Source of the DNA: Clostridium sp. LS | GTDB taxonomy: Bacteria > Bacillota > Clostridia > Clostridiales > Clostridiaceae | Assembly: GCF_002760435.1 (NCBI RefSeq) | Contig: NZ_AUUU01000006.1 | Span: 62,001-126,000, forward strand | Direction: 5' to 3' | Length of the DNA: 64,000 nucleotides | In this document: positions 47,233 through 56,864 of the stretch, piece after piece | Layout of the letters: each line of letters begins with the position of its first letter | Numbering within the stretch: position 1 is the stretch's first letter | Notes under the pieces: generated by a model | The model's database searches: none | Told to the model about the DNA's origin: nothing | The model's input: the letters and a program-made list of their open reading frames with translations, nothing else | Translations under genes and position numbers: made by a program

Positions 47233-48531
47233 CTAGTTAAATCTTTTTAATACAACTGAATAAATATCTTCTATTAACTTAAGTCCACCATCATATCCGA
47301 CATAAGTACTATTCACTATGAGTCTTTCTTTAATTGGCCATGAGATATTAAGATAATGGCCATCTACCTCTTTAGCTAATCGATGTTCCCAGCTGCTTCC
47401 TACAATGAGCGGAATTCCAAAGAAATCTTCATTTTTTATTTCTTCACGAATTATATAACCATCTGTTTCAAAAGCTACTTCCGCCTTAATATTATCACTA
47501 AGCTCTTTGAATTCATTAACAATATTATCTCTGTATTTATCTGGTGTATCATCAGTAATATACTGTTTAGCTGGTATTAATCCAAGATCATTAACAAAAA
47601 ATTTAGTAAATGCTAATGAATATTGGGAATCTGATACTACTGCAAATCTTTTAGACATAGATCTAGTCTCAAGAAGTACATCTGCAAAACGTTCAATATA
47701 ATAATAGTAATCATCCTCTTCTTCCTTTATTATATTTTCTACTATTTCTTTATCTACATTAGCAAATTCTCCAACCTTTCTTAAAAACTTGCTACTTTCA
47801 ACAGCACCAATTGGAAGTATAGGGTAATGTAAAAATGGTGTACCAAACTTACGCTCTAAAAGCTTCACATTTTCTAAATCCACCCAAGGTGATACGAGCA
47901 AATTAAATTCAGCTGATGAAATTTTGTTTATATTTTCAAGCCCTCTTTTATTGCCAAAAATAGTATTTGGTTTTAAACCAAGCTTAGCAACAAGCTTCTC
48001 TAAAGCTCTTAAATTTCCAAGCCAGAAAGGATCATGTTGGGGAACCCCAGCCCAAATATTCACAAGCCCTTTTTCTATTTTATCTGCCGGCTTTAAATAT
48101 TGATTTATTATTGCTTCTATAACCCATTCATGTCCGCGATAATTATTTCCTTTAAATCCAGGTGTTGAAGCAAAAACTACAGGTTTATTAACTGCTGCAA
48201 ATTTCTTACTAATTTCGCCAGCATCATCACCAACAATTTCCGGAGTACACCCTGTTATTACTACATATAAATCTGCATCTATTACTTTCAATGCATTTTC
48301 TATAGTACTTTCAAGCTTATTCTCACCTCCAAATACAACTTCCTTTTCACTTATATCTGTACAAGGAAATATGTGTGGTGAAAAGTATCCTGAACCACCA
48401 ATATTTTCTGACACTTTTGATGCACATCCTGGCCCTGAGTGAAGAATTGGTATAGTTCTTGTTATTGCATGTACAGTTTGAATTCCCCCTAAAGCACATT
48501 TATACCTTGGTTGATCTAAAATTTTCGCCAT
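47233..48531 (-). CDS. Nitrogenase-like K subunit 2
   Basis: 432-residue NifK/NifN-type protein: Cys12 (YKCALGG), Cys36 (GPGCASK) and Cys95 (TGCTPEIVGDD) keep the P-cluster pattern. It shares GFKGNNYRGHEW and the ending GYDGGLKLIEDIYS with K subunit 1. The start at 48531 (MAKILDQPRYKC) lies one base after the D2 stop; GGGAGTTG is 11 bases upstream. An earlier in-frame ATG at 48576 lies within D2. Partner of D subunit 2. Confidence 0.86.
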   Translation of the reverse strand: MAKILDQPRYKCALGGIQTVHAITRTIPILHSGPGCASKVSENIGGSGYFSPHIFPCTDISEKEVVFGGENKLESTIENALKVIDADLYVVITGCTPEIVGDDAGEISKKFAAVNKPVVFASTPGFKGNNYRGHEWVIEAIINQYLKPADKIEKGLVNIWAGVPQHDPFWLGNLRALEKLVAKLGLKPNTIFGNKRGLENINKISSAEFNLLVSPWVDLENVKLLERKFGTPFLHYPILPIGAVESSKFLRKVGEFANVDKEIVENIIKEEEDDYYYYIERFADVLLETRSMSKRFAVVSDSQYSLAFTKFFVNDLGLIPAKQYITDDTPDKYRDNIVNEFKELSDNIKAEVAFETDGYIIREEIKNEDFFGIPLIVGSSWEHRLAKEVDGHYLNISWPIKERLIVNSTYVGYDGGLKLIEDIYSVVLKRFN

Positions 48532-48532
48532 C

Positions 48533-49999
48533 TTACTGTTCAACTCCCTCAAAAAATTTGTAATTATTTTGTTCAAACCACCACTTTGTATAAGGCAGCT
48601 TAACTCTAGCCGCTAAATTTTTTTCAAAGCTTCTATTTGTTACAGTATTTAAAATTGTTTGTGCAAAGCTCAATGTATTTTTGTAACCAAACATCATATA
48701 TTCATCAACTACACAAATTGATGGAACGCCTTGCTTAATGGCCCATACTGTACTTCCAGGATGACGACATAAGTATAAGTCTGGTTTATATTCGTTTAAA
48801 ATATTTAATATTTCATGATTTTGTAATTCAGTAACACTTAAGTTGTAGCTATCCGTTATATTTTTTTCTAAATAATCAACAGCAGCTGGTAATTCTCCAT
48901 TATCATGGCGTTGATCATAATGCCATGAAGCATGCCATACTATTTCTAATCCTAATTCTTGAGCTACACGGGCAACCTCAAACCCAAAACCTGGTCCCAT
49001 AGCAAGAACTACCCTTAAACCTTTTAATTTTTTCTTTATCTCTTCAATTTTAAAAATATAAAGATCTCTTTGTTCCTTTATATATTTCTCAACCGCTTCA
49101 CTTTTATTGATTACTTTCCCAATTTCCCTTAACCAAGTTTCGAACCCTATTACTCCTGATGGACTTAAAGTATTAACATACGGCACACCATATTCTTGTT
49201 CTAATCCATTTCCAAGATAAGTACTTAGACTTCCACATATACTTACCGTTGCAAGAGACTCAGATAACCTGCTTAATTCTTCTATTGTGGAGTTCCTATA
49301 TAAAAATAATGGTTCTACCCCAAAGTTAGCAAATATATCAATTATCTCTTTTCGTTGCCCTTCACAGAAATTTTTAAAATTTATAACATTGCGTTTTTCC
49401 TTAGGAGGCTTAACAATTGCCCTTAATACAGCATGATCTGCAATTTCAAATCCAGATCCCCATATACGTGATTTAAAGCCTTCACAATGGGCCGCTACAA
49501 CAGGAACAGGCACCTTTTGTTGAATTTCATCGACAATACTATCGATATCTTCACCTATAATTCCTGATACACAAGAGGTTGTAATGAAAATTGCCTTTGG
49601 CTTGTATCTTTCATAACTAATTAGAGCTGTTTCAACTAGTGAATCCCCTGCACCAAATACAGTATCATTTTCATTTAAATCTGTTCCTACTAATGCGGTA
49701 TTTGTCTCAACACCTCTTTTTTCTGCAAGTAATCTACCAGTATCTTCTATTGTAGGCGCTAGAGCAGTACAGCCTGCGGGTGCATGATTTATTACAAGTA
49801 CATCTCTTATTCCAGAAATTTGCGATATTGCACAACCAGCCAAACATGCACTTGCTTGTGAATAGCATCTACCCTTTCCCTTTAACTGCCCGCACTTTGA
49901 TTTTTCAACAATGTCATGTAAATCTCCAACATAACCTGTGACAGAACCAAGTCGTTCTTCTCTAGCTGCCAAAGTAGAACTATTAATATTGATTGCCAT
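48533..49999 (-). CDS. Nitrogenase-like D subunit 2
   Basis: 488-residue NifD/NifE-type protein. Cysteines at 52/56 (ACLAGC), 77 (APAGC) and 143 (TSCVSGIIGED) for the bridging cluster, and a Cys275-like residue in SICGSLSTYLGNGLEQEYGVPYV. The region of NifD His442 reads EYMMFGYKNTLSFA, without His. Extra cysteines at 36 and 45 precede the domain. GGAGAGATAGTTT precedes the start. A 32-codon ORF resembling its N-terminus lies directly upstream, behind leader C. Either a second catalytic isoform with other substrates or a scaffold for D1/K1. Confidence 0.85.
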   Translation of the reverse strand: MAININSSTLAAREERLGSVTGYVGDLHDIVEKSKCGQLKGKGRCYSQASACLAGCAISQISGIRDVLVINHAPAGCTALAPTIEDTGRLLAEKRGVETNTALVGTDLNENDTVFGAGDSLVETALISYERYKPKAIFITTSCVSGIIGEDIDSIVDEIQQKVPVPVVAAHCEGFKSRIWGSGFEIADHAVLRAIVKPPKEKRNVINFKNFCEGQRKEIIDIFANFGVEPLFLYRNSTIEELSRLSESLATVSICGSLSTYLGNGLEQEYGVPYVNTLSPSGVIGFETWLREIGKVINKSEAVEKYIKEQRDLYIFKIEEIKKKLKGLRVVLAMGPGFGFEVARVAQELGLEIVWHASWHYDQRHDNGELPAAVDYLEKNITDSYNLSVTELQNHEILNILNEYKPDLYLCRHPGSTVWAIKQGVPSICVVDEYMMFGYKNTLSFAQTILNTVTNRSFEKNLAARVKLPYTKWWFEQNNYKFFEGVEQ

Positions 50000-50002
50000 A
50001 AA

Positions 50003-50101
50003 CTATCTCTCCTTATTTCCTATATTAATTTTGTAAGTTATTATTGTTCCAAGTTTATCCTCCCTAGTGCCTAATACTGAATTTCTAACATTAGTATCCA
50101 T
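50003..50101 (-). CDS. 32-codon ORF resembling the D-subunit N-terminus
   Basis: Short ORF with a strong ribosome site (AAGGAGGGATAAT). The peptide contains NSVLGTREDKLGTIITY, which aligns with SSTLAAREERLGSVTGY at the start of D subunit 2 and with APAREERL of D subunit 1. It stops three bases before the D2 start codon. It may be the remnant of a truncated D-gene duplication, or a leader peptide coupling translation to D2. Confidence 0.5.
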   Translation of the reverse strand: MDTNVRNSVLGTREDKLGTIITYKINIGNKER

Positions 50102-50127
50102 ATTATCCCTCCTTGCAAATTTCAAAT

Positions 50128-50184
50128 TAAAAAAGAGGTGAAACTTATATATTTATAAATCTCACCTCCGGTTTTCCAGTCAGC
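50128..50184 (-). promoter_or_regulatory. Leader C: mini-hairpin plus terminator without own promoter
   Basis: Minus strand: GCTGACTGGAAAACCGGAGG, with CTGG-AAAA-CCGG as mini-hairpin (50168-50179), fused to a terminator stem GGAGGTGAGA...TTTCACCTC followed by TTTTTT (50128-50169). It lies only 13 bp after the cysK2 stop codon, so no -35/-10 fits. It probably controls read-through from cysK2 into D2-K2. Confidence 0.7.
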
Positions 50185-50196
50185 TTTTTCAATAAT

Positions 50197-51135
50197 TTAT
50201 TCATTTTTTCTAAACAATTCAGTTGAAAGGTATCTTTCTCCTGTATCAGGTAAAATTACAACAATTAATTTACCTTTATTCTCCTCTCTTTTTGCAATTT
50301 CAGTTGCAGCATGTAATGCCGCACCAGATGAAATTCCTACTACTAGTCCATCACTTTTAGCTATTTCTCTAGCTGCATTAAAAGCTTCTTCATTTTTCAC
50401 ATCATATATCTCATCAATAACATCACCATTATAAATTTCAGGGATAAATCCTGCTCCAATGCCCTGTATTTTATGCGGTCCCACTTTTCCGCCTTTTAAA
50501 ACAGGTGATGCTTCTGGTTCTACAGCAATGATCTTTATTGCTGGATTTCTAAACTTTAAGCCTTCTCCAATGCCAGTAATTGTTCCTCCAGTACCAACTC
50601 CTGCAACAACAATATCCACTTGTCCATCAGTGTCTTTCCATATCTCAATAGCCGTAGTTTTTTTATGCATATCAGGATTAGCAAAGTTCTTAAATTGCTG
50701 TGGTATAAAAGAATTTTCCGTATTAGAAGCTATCTCTTCTGCTTTTTTTATAGCACCTCTCATACCTTCTGCTCCTGGAGTTAATACAATTTCTGCTCCC
50801 AAGGCTTCTAGTAAGTTTCTTCTCTCAATGCTCATTGTTTCAGGCATGGTTAAAGTAATCCTATATCCTTTAGCAGCTGCAATATAAGCAAGAGCAATAC
50901 CAGTATTACCACTTGTAGGTTCTATAATTACTGAGCCTTTTTTTAATATTCCGTTTTCTTCAGCATATTTTATCATAGCAAAAGCAATTCTATCTTTTAC
51001 ACTTCCACCTGGATTAAAATATTCAAGTTTAGCTAAAATTTTAGCACCAAGTTTTTTTTCATTATTATAATTGGTGATTTCCAATAATGGTGTTTTACCA
51101 ATTAAGTCTGTAAGACTTTTTGCTATACGACTCAT
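50197..51135 (-). CDS. cysK: Cysteine synthase 2
   Basis: 312-residue PLP enzyme of the CysK family: Lys in [45 protein letters not shown], and the C-terminal [17 protein letters not shown]. It makes cysteine from O-acetylserine and sulfide. The start at 51135 (MSRIAKSL) follows AAGGAGGTATGAAA. It is the last gene of the ATPase-binding protein-permease operon and lies immediately upstream of leader C and D subunit 2. The duplicate of cysK1 indicates that both nitrogenase-like loci carry their own sulfide-trapping step. Confidence 0.93.
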   Translation of the reverse strand: MSRIAKSLTDLIGKTPLLEITNYNNEKKLGAKILAKLEYFNPGGSVKDRIAFAMIKYAEENGILKKGSVIIEPTSGNTGIALAYIAAAKGYRITLTMPETMSIERRNLLEALGAEIVLTPGAEGMRGAIKKAEEIASNTENSFIPQQFKNFANPDMHKKTTAIEIWKDTDGQVDIVVAGVGTGGTITGIGEGLKFRNPAIKIIAVEPEASPVLKGGKVGPHKIQGIGAGFIPEIYNGDVIDEIYDVKNEEAFNAAREIAKSDGLVVGISSGAALHAATEIAKREENKGKLIVVILPDTGERYLSTELFRKNE

Positions 51136-51156
51136 TTTCATACCTCCTTATTAAAA

Positions 51157-51936
51157 TTATTTTTGTATTTCCTCTCTCCAGCTAAATGCCCTCTTTTCTA
51201 CAGTCGTTAAGATATAATTTATTATTACGCCTAATACTGCCATTACAATAATTACTGAATACATTGCTGGAGTTTTAAAATTAGCTTGATAGAAATATAG
51301 TGCATATCCTAGCCCTTTGCTGGCTCCGAGCATTTCTGCTCCTATTAAAACTAAAATTGATGTAGTTGCACTTATTCTTATTCCTGTGAATATTGATGGA
51401 AGCGCGCCTGGGAAAATTACTTTTAAAAACAAGTCCCTATTAGTAATCCCCATAGATCTCGCTCCTTTAATTATTAATGGATCAACATTTTTAACACCAG
51501 CTATGGTATTAATTATTACTGACCACAAAACTCCCCAAAAAATAACTGCAATTTTCGATACCTCTCCAATACCAAAAATCAATACGAAAACCGGAAGTAT
51601 AGAAAGTACTGAAAGATTTCTAAATGTCTGGATTAAAGGATCTATAAATCTTTCAAATTTCTTAAACCATCCAATTAATAAACCTAAAGGAATAGCAAAG
51701 GCCAATCCAAGAAAAAATCCTGTTAAAGATCTAAAAAGACTAATTCCTATATGTCCTAATAATTCTCCAGTTCCAATCAATCTTATTAATTCTTTAAAAA
51801 CAGTAGTAAAAGATGGCAAGAATATTGGGCTTACTATACCCAAATTTGATACTAATTGCCATAACAACAAGAATGCTACTATCGATAAATAACTATAAAT
51901 CCAACTTCCTACCCTTCGAACAACATTCACAACCAT
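51157..51936 (-). CDS. NitT/TauT-type ABC transporter, permease
   Basis: 259-residue permease with six membrane spans of the SsuC/TauC family: FLPSFTTVFKEL, GFFLGLAFAIPLGLLIGW, and the EAA loop GARSMGITNRDLFLKVIFPGALPSIFTGIRI. The start at 51936 (MVVNVVRRV) follows AGAGAGGTGTAAAT. Third gene of an operon with ATPase, binding protein and cysK. Sulfonates, sulfate esters or other organosulfur compounds are the likely substrates from family and context. Confidence 0.92.
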   Translation of the reverse strand: MVVNVVRRVGSWIYSYLSIVAFLLLWQLVSNLGIVSPIFLPSFTTVFKELIRLIGTGELLGHIGISLFRSLTGFFLGLAFAIPLGLLIGWFKKFERFIDPLIQTFRNLSVLSILPVFVLIFGIGEVSKIAVIFWGVLWSVIINTIAGVKNVDPLIIKGARSMGITNRDLFLKVIFPGALPSIFTGIRISATTSILVLIGAEMLGASKGLGYALYFYQANFKTPAMYSVIIVMAVLGVIINYILTTVEKRAFSWREEIQK

Positions 51937-51949
51937 ATTTACACCTCTC

Positions 51950-52945
51950 TTATTTTGGATTATAATCCTTTGGAACGAATTCATTAGTATATATCTCATC
52001 TTCTGTAATATCTCCATGTTTCCATAACCCTATTTCTTCTGAAATATCATACCATTCCTTGATGTACTCAGGATTTATATTTTTTTCATCATCATACCAA
52101 AATACACTTAAATCATCTGGCTCTAAATTTAAATATTTAGCTACTATTTTTTTTGCTTCATCCTGATGTGAGTTTATCCATAATCTTGCTTTGTACATAG
52201 CATTAACAAAGCCTTGAACTTGCTGAGGATGCTTTTGAATGAAATCCTCTGTAAATCCTCTACATGAAAGCCCTGCACCTGGTGAATGTAAAATATCCCA
52301 GCTAGTTGCAATTTGACGTGCATTTCCAGAAGCTAATTCCTTACCTGCATAAGGTGGATGTGACGTTGTAACTTCAATTAATCCCTGATCTAATGATTGT
52401 TCTTCTTGACCAGGTTTTGAAAGAGTTACCCATTCTACATCCCCTTGAATATTATTTTTTTTCATGTAATATTTTAAATATCCATCCAAACAAGGGCCTG
52501 TAGCTGATATCGCCACCTTTTTCCCAACAATTTGATTTAGTGACGTTATTGGACTGTCTTTTTGCACTAAATATCTAACATGTGGGAAATCAGGATTATC
52601 AACCATTCCTGGCGCAACTATCTTTACTTTAACCCCAGCAAGCCTTGCTTGAGCTACTGATGGTGGGTGGCTTCCTACAAATGCATCATTAACCCCTTGT
52701 TCAACCAGCTGAAATTCAGTAACGCCTTGACCTAAAACTCCAGTATACTCAATTTTAATTCCTTCCTCCTTAAAGAATCCAAGTTCATCAGCAACATTGA
52801 TTTCATTAAATCCTGTTTGAGTTACTACCCTTATAGGAAATAATCCATCCTTTGTAGCTGTTTGCTCTGTTTTTTGACATCCCATTAATGTCACCATAAA
52901 ACTTAATATTAATACCACTGACATAATTTTTAACTTTATCTTCAT
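51950..52945 (-). CDS. NitT/TauT-type substrate-binding lipoprotein
   Basis: 331-residue SsuA/NMT1-type binding protein with lipobox TLMGCQKT. IRVVTQTGFNEINVADELGFFKEEGI is the usual first beta-alpha unit; GSHPPSVAQARLAGVKVKIV and AISATGPCLDGYLKYYM follow. Repeated Pro/His (SHPPYAGKELA) may line the pocket. Start at 52945 after GGGGAGG. Operon with ATPase, permease and cysK2 behind leader D. The substrate is inferred to be an organosulfur compound. Confidence 0.9.
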   Translation of the reverse strand: MKIKLKIMSVVLILSFMVTLMGCQKTEQTATKDGLFPIRVVTQTGFNEINVADELGFFKEEGIKIEYTGVLGQGVTEFQLVEQGVNDAFVGSHPPSVAQARLAGVKVKIVAPGMVDNPDFPHVRYLVQKDSPITSLNQIVGKKVAISATGPCLDGYLKYYMKKNNIQGDVEWVTLSKPGQEEQSLDQGLIEVTTSHPPYAGKELASGNARQIATSWDILHSPGAGLSCRGFTEDFIQKHPQQVQGFVNAMYKARLWINSHQDEAKKIVAKYLNLEPDDLSVFWYDDEKNINPEYIKEWYDISEEIGLWKHGDITEDEIYTNEFVPKDYNPK

Positions 52946-52990
52946 TTTTTTCCTCCCCAAGTAATAAAATTTTTATAATTAATCTATAAT

Positions 52991-53866
52991 CTATATCACA
53001 GCAGATGGCGATATCTCTTCTCCAACATCCTTACTATTGTAAGCTTTTTTATCCTCTTTCTCAGTTTCTTGAAGAAGTTCCCAGACATTATTTGTAATCC
53101 AGCTAAAATCAGTAGAAATTCTCATATCCGCATTAGTTCTAGGTCTTGGTAAATCTATTTCAACTACTTTTTTTATTGTTCCAGGGTTTCTAGTAAGAAC
53201 TACAACTCTATCTGCAAGTAGAACAGCTTCTTCAATGCTATGAGTTACAAATATTATTGTTTTATTTGTCTTTTCCCAGATTTTTAAAAGTTCATCCTGC
53301 AAGGTCTCTCTCGTTTGTGCATCTACAGCTGCAAAAGGTTCATCCATAAGCAAAACTTCCGGTTCATACGCAAGTGATCTTGCAATTGCAACTCTTTGTC
53401 TCATTCCTCCAGATAACTCATGGGGATATCTTTCTTCAAATCCTTTAAGTCCTACCAGCTCTATATATTCTTGACTTATTTGAGCCCTTTCTTTTTTAGG
53501 AACTTTTTTCAACTCTAATCCAAATTCCACATTCTTTCTTACTGTTCTCCATGGAAATAAAGCATACCCTTGCATTACAAAACCTCTATCAAGTGCCGGA
53601 CCTGTAATTGTATTTCCGTCAATATAAATATTTCCCGAATTAGCTTTAGACAACCCTGAAATAATATCTAACAATGTTGATTTACCACATCCACTAGGGC
53701 CTACTATTGAAATAAATTCTCCTTTACCTATTGATAAACTGAAATCTTTTAATGCAGTAAACTTTTGTTTTTTAGCATTTTCTTTTGTTCTGATGTAATA
53801 GACTTGTGATAAGTTATCAAGTACTATTTTAGTGTCACTTTTTTTTGCAGCGTTTTTAGAGATCAT
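52991..53866 (-). CDS. NitT/TauT-type ABC transporter, ATPase
   Basis: 291-residue ATPase of the SsuB/TauB family: Walker A VGPSGCGKSTLLDII, Q-loop VMQGYALFPWRTV, signature ELSGGMRQRVAIARSL, Walker B LLMDEPFAAVD, switch VTHSIEEAV, and a short extra C-terminal tail. First gene after leader D. The neighbouring operon with two permeases and a binding protein has no ATPase, so this protein may energise both. Confidence 0.93.
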   Translation of the reverse strand: MISKNAAKKSDTKIVLDNLSQVYYIRTKENAKKQKFTALKDFSLSIGKGEFISIVGPSGCGKSTLLDIISGLSKANSGNIYIDGNTITGPALDRGFVMQGYALFPWRTVRKNVEFGLELKKVPKKERAQISQEYIELVGLKGFEERYPHELSGGMRQRVAIARSLAYEPEVLLMDEPFAAVDAQTRETLQDELLKIWEKTNKTIIFVTHSIEEAVLLADRVVVLTRNPGTIKKVVEIDLPRPRTNADMRISTDFSWITNNVWELLQETEKEDKKAYNSKDVGEEISPSAVI

Positions 53867-53897
53867 TTTTTACTCCTCCCAATCTTTTATAATTTAT

Positions 53898-54070
53898 AAA
53901 AAAATTGAAGACTTACGAATATCTTAAATTACTTAAGACATTTAATAAGTCTCCAATTTTTATGGTCAACTTTTTAATTCGGATTGATTTGATTTAATAC
54001 CGACTAAACATATCTTTTATCTATGTTTTATATTTAAGAACATATTATTACCATTTTTATGATTTGTCAA
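53898..54070 (-). promoter_or_regulatory. Leader D: regulated-looking terminator before the uptake operon
   Basis: Minus strand: TTGACA (54065-54070), 17 bp, TAATAT (54042-54047); AAACATA and TATGTTT form a 5' stem (54005-54027); then GTTGACCATAAAAATTGGAG with a weaker mini-hairpin, and a long terminator stem TTGGAGACTTA...TAAGTCTTCAA followed by TTTTTT (53898-53956). It is the most diverged of the five copies. Confidence 0.68.
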
Positions 54071-54098
54071 CATTTATTTGAATTTATTCATAAAGATT

Positions 54099-55100
54099 TT
54101 AATTCCAATATGGTAATACATCTGCAAAACTATTTTTATAAAATTCATCTTCATTAAGATTATCTGGCAGTACCCCGATAGTCCTTTGAATCTTAATATA
54201 TGATTTTAAATTATCCTTTGCATATTTAACACTTGGCATCCACATATATTGTTTTATTATCTTATAATTTTCATCATAGTTTCCAACTATGTATCCATCA
54301 TTTACAGCCTTTTGCAGACACTCTTCCTTATTTTCTTCTACTCTATTAGTTCCCTTAATCCACGCACGCAATATGCCTGCTGTTTTTTGCGGGCAAGTAT
54401 CAGTAATTTCTTTAGAAATTCCAGCAAAACTAATATAAAAATACTCACTTCCATGGTGACTATGCCCAAAAGCTGAGGCTGAGTCAATATCACTAGATTT
54501 ATATATGGTTTTAAATTCATTATTTTCATTATCATTTTGCCACAATACAATACTATCAACTGTCCCTTTTCTTAAAGCATCATACAATTGATTTTCATCT
54601 AAATATACTAAATTAGTATCTTTCACCAAATCTATACCATATTTACTTACTACCGTTTTGGCAGCAATCATAATCCCGCTACCTTTACCAACAACTCCTA
54701 ATTTTTTATTCTTTAAATCATTTATTGTCTCTATTCCACTTTCAGAACTAGATAAAATCTCTATAGAACCTGAATGAAGTCCAGCACCAATTTTTATATT
54801 TGCACCTTCTTCAATATTTTTTATTATTCTATAATCACAGGTACCTCCATCAATAGATTTATTATTTATGCTATTTACAAAATCCTTGTAATCAAGTTTT
54901 ACAAGTTCAACATTTAAGCACTCTTCTTTAAAATACCCTTCTTCAAATGCAGTAATTAATGGTAATTCAGTGCTATCTCCAAAATAGGCAAGCCTAACCT
55001 TATCATTATTTTCATATGATTCTTTACAACCTGTTACAAAAAGACTTTCAAAAATAATTAGAAAAAATATAATGATACTTAACTTACATATTCTTTTCAC
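54099..55100 (-). CDS. NitT/TauT-type substrate-binding lipoprotein
   Basis: 333-residue SsuA-like binding protein. Lipoprotein signal ending FVTGCKES, then VRLAYFGDSTELPLITAFEEGYF, LKNKKLGVVGKGSGIMIAAKTV and KGTVDSIVLWQND. A His-rich GHSHHGSEYFY stretch near residue 215 is unusual and could touch metal or ligand. It follows two permease genes and is the last gene of the operon that starts with the P-type ATPase at 60.1 kb. No ATPase subunit in this unit. Confidence 0.87.
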   Translation of the reverse strand: MKRICKLSIIIFFLIIFESLFVTGCKESYENNDKVRLAYFGDSTELPLITAFEEGYFKEECLNVELVKLDYKDFVNSINNKSIDGGTCDYRIIKNIEEGANIKIGAGLHSGSIEILSSSESGIETINDLKNKKLGVVGKGSGIMIAAKTVVSKYGIDLVKDTNLVYLDENQLYDALRKGTVDSIVLWQNDNENNEFKTIYKSSDIDSASAFGHSHHGSEYFYISFAGISKEITDTCPQKTAGILRAWIKGTNRVEENKEECLQKAVNDGYIVGNYDENYKIIKQYMWMPSVKYAKDNLKSYIKIQRTIGVLPDNLNEDEFYKNSFADVLPYWN

Positions 55101-55120
55101 TGTATCACCTCCCTTAAGTT

Positions 55121-55900
55121 TTAATAATTGCTATTTACAATTCCTTCAGACTCAAAAATCACAAACCTTTTTTCAATTGAAACCATAATATAATCCACAA
55201 TAAGTGCCACAAAAGCAATTATAAGCACTGCAGCATACATTTCTGTAATTCTAAAATTTTCCTGACTGTTTATGATAATATATCCAAGTCCTGATTTGGA
55301 TCCCATCATCTCTGCTGCTGTTAACATGAGCAGAGAATATCCAGCTGCTAGTCTTAATCCATTAAATATTCCTGGTGCTGTCGCTGGTAAAACAATTTTT
55401 ATAAACATGGAAACTCTTCCAAGTCCAAACGTTCTTCCAACTTTTACAAGTTGTGGATTTACATTATTTATTCCACTAATAGTACTAAAGATTATAGGCC
55501 AAAGGCATGTCCAAACGAGTATTGATATTTTAGAAAATTCGCCTATACCAAAAAACAATACTACTAAATGAAACATTAAAAATGGATTAATTTGAGAACA
55601 TACTTCAAGTAACACGTCTAAAGCCAATTTTAACTTTCTAAACCATCCCCCAAGAAGTAATCCTAGAGGAATTCCAATGAATGAAGCTATAACAAATCCC
55701 GACATAGCCCTAAAGATACTTATTCTAAAATTGACCATAAATTCTCCTGTCCTAATCATTTTTATAATAACTTCTATCACTTTAGAAAATGGAGGTAAAA
55801 AAATTGGACTTACTATATTCAAACGAGTCGTGATTTCCCATAATAGTAAAAATATAATAACCAGTATAAACTTACTTAAAAATTTCTTTATATAATTCAA
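55121..55900 (-). CDS. NitT/TauT-type ABC transporter, permease B
   Basis: About 259 residues with six spans and FLPPFSKVIEVI, GFVIASFIGIPLGLLLGGWF, and the EAA loop VGRTFGLGRVSMFIKIVLPATAPGIFNGLRLAAG. The likely start is TTG at 55900, because AGGTGG lies eight bases upstream; ATG codons further upstream (55924) are inside permease A and lack sites. Overlap or near-contact with permease A suggests coupling and a heterodimeric channel. Confidence 0.85.
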   Translation of the reverse strand: MNYIKKFLSKFILVIIFLLLWEITTRLNIVSPIFLPPFSKVIEVIIKMIRTGEFMVNFRISIFRAMSGFVIASFIGIPLGLLLGGWFRKLKLALDVLLEVCSQINPFLMFHLVVLFFGIGEFSKISILVWTCLWPIIFSTISGINNVNPQLVKVGRTFGLGRVSMFIKIVLPATAPGIFNGLRLAAGYSLLMLTAAEMMGSKSGLGYIIINSQENFRITEMYAAVLIIAFVALIVDYIMVSIEKRFVIFESEGIVNSNY

Positions 55901-55913
55901 ATAATCACACCAC

Positions 55914-56843
55914 CTATTCAACATATCCAAATCCATTTTTAGGATTATTCTGATAATCATATGCTTTTTGTACTTGAATACTGCCCTGTATAAAGATAAA
56001 TAGAAATACTAAAATAATACAAGAAACCTGTAGTTTACTAATTCTTTTTACCTTTCTTGTCTTAATATCATCAAACACTTCCACTTCTTCCTTCCAAAAC
56101 AATAATCTTTTTTGAAAAGAGACTAAAAATAAATTTAATATTACGCTTATAACTACAATACATAATCCTCCAGCATAAAGACGTGGAATCAGAAAATTCA
56201 TCCCAGCATTGTGAATAATATATCCTAATCCAGCAGTAGATCCGGTCATTTCCGAAGAAGTTAAAATAAAAAATGCCATTTGAACTCCTTCTCTAATTCC
56301 CCTAAAGATATATGGTATAGTTGCAGGTATGATAACTTTATAAAATAGCTGAAGCTTTGAGGCTGACATTGAATTTGCTAACTTTATTAATACGGGATCA
56401 ACACTTCTAGCAGCCGAAATTGTATGAAACATCATTGGCCAAACGGAGGTCCAAATTACAATGCCTATCTTTGCTTCTTCGTTAATTCCAAGAAATACTA
56501 CAAATAATGGGAAAAGAGAATAAGGGTTAATTTGACCAAAAAAGCGAAGCAATGGATTTAATTTTTCACTAAATTTATAACAAAAAAATCCTAAACTTAA
56601 ACCTAAAATAGTACTGATAGAAATTGATATAACAAGTCCTATCATAACTCGCCATATGCTTACCATTATGTTCATATATAAATAACTGCCATTACTTAAT
56701 GAAAATAATTCAAGTAAAACCCTTGATAAAGGAGGTAAATAATCTGAGTTAACCAATGATAATCTAGGTAACACTTCCCAAAGAATTAATACAACAGTAA
56801 TACCTGTATATCTTAGTAATTTTCCCTTTATAACATCCTTCAT
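55914..56843 (-). CDS. NitT/TauT-type ABC transporter, permease A
   Basis: 309-residue permease with YLPPLSRVLLELF, an EAA loop ANSMSASKLQLFYKVIIPATIPYIFRGIREG, six spans and an extra C-terminal membrane helix (about 277-293), which is unusual for this family. It follows the SafE-like gene and precedes permease B. Two different permeases imply a heterodimer. Substrate not readable; the leader-E operon context suggests sulfur metabolism. Confidence 0.86.
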   Translation of the reverse strand: MKDVIKGKLLRYTGITVVLILWEVLPRLSLVNSDYLPPLSRVLLELFSLSNGSYLYMNIMVSIWRVMIGLVISISISTILGLSLGFFCYKFSEKLNPLLRFFGQINPYSLFPLFVVFLGINEEAKIGIVIWTSVWPMMFHTISAARSVDPVLIKLANSMSASKLQLFYKVIIPATIPYIFRGIREGVQMAFFILTSSEMTGSTAGLGYIIHNAGMNFLIPRLYAGGLCIVVISVILNLFLVSFQKRLLFWKEEVEVFDDIKTRKVKRISKLQVSCIILVFLFIFIQGSIQVQKAYDYQNNPKNGFGYVE

Positions 56844-56864
56844 AATTCACTCCTCCTTTATCCG

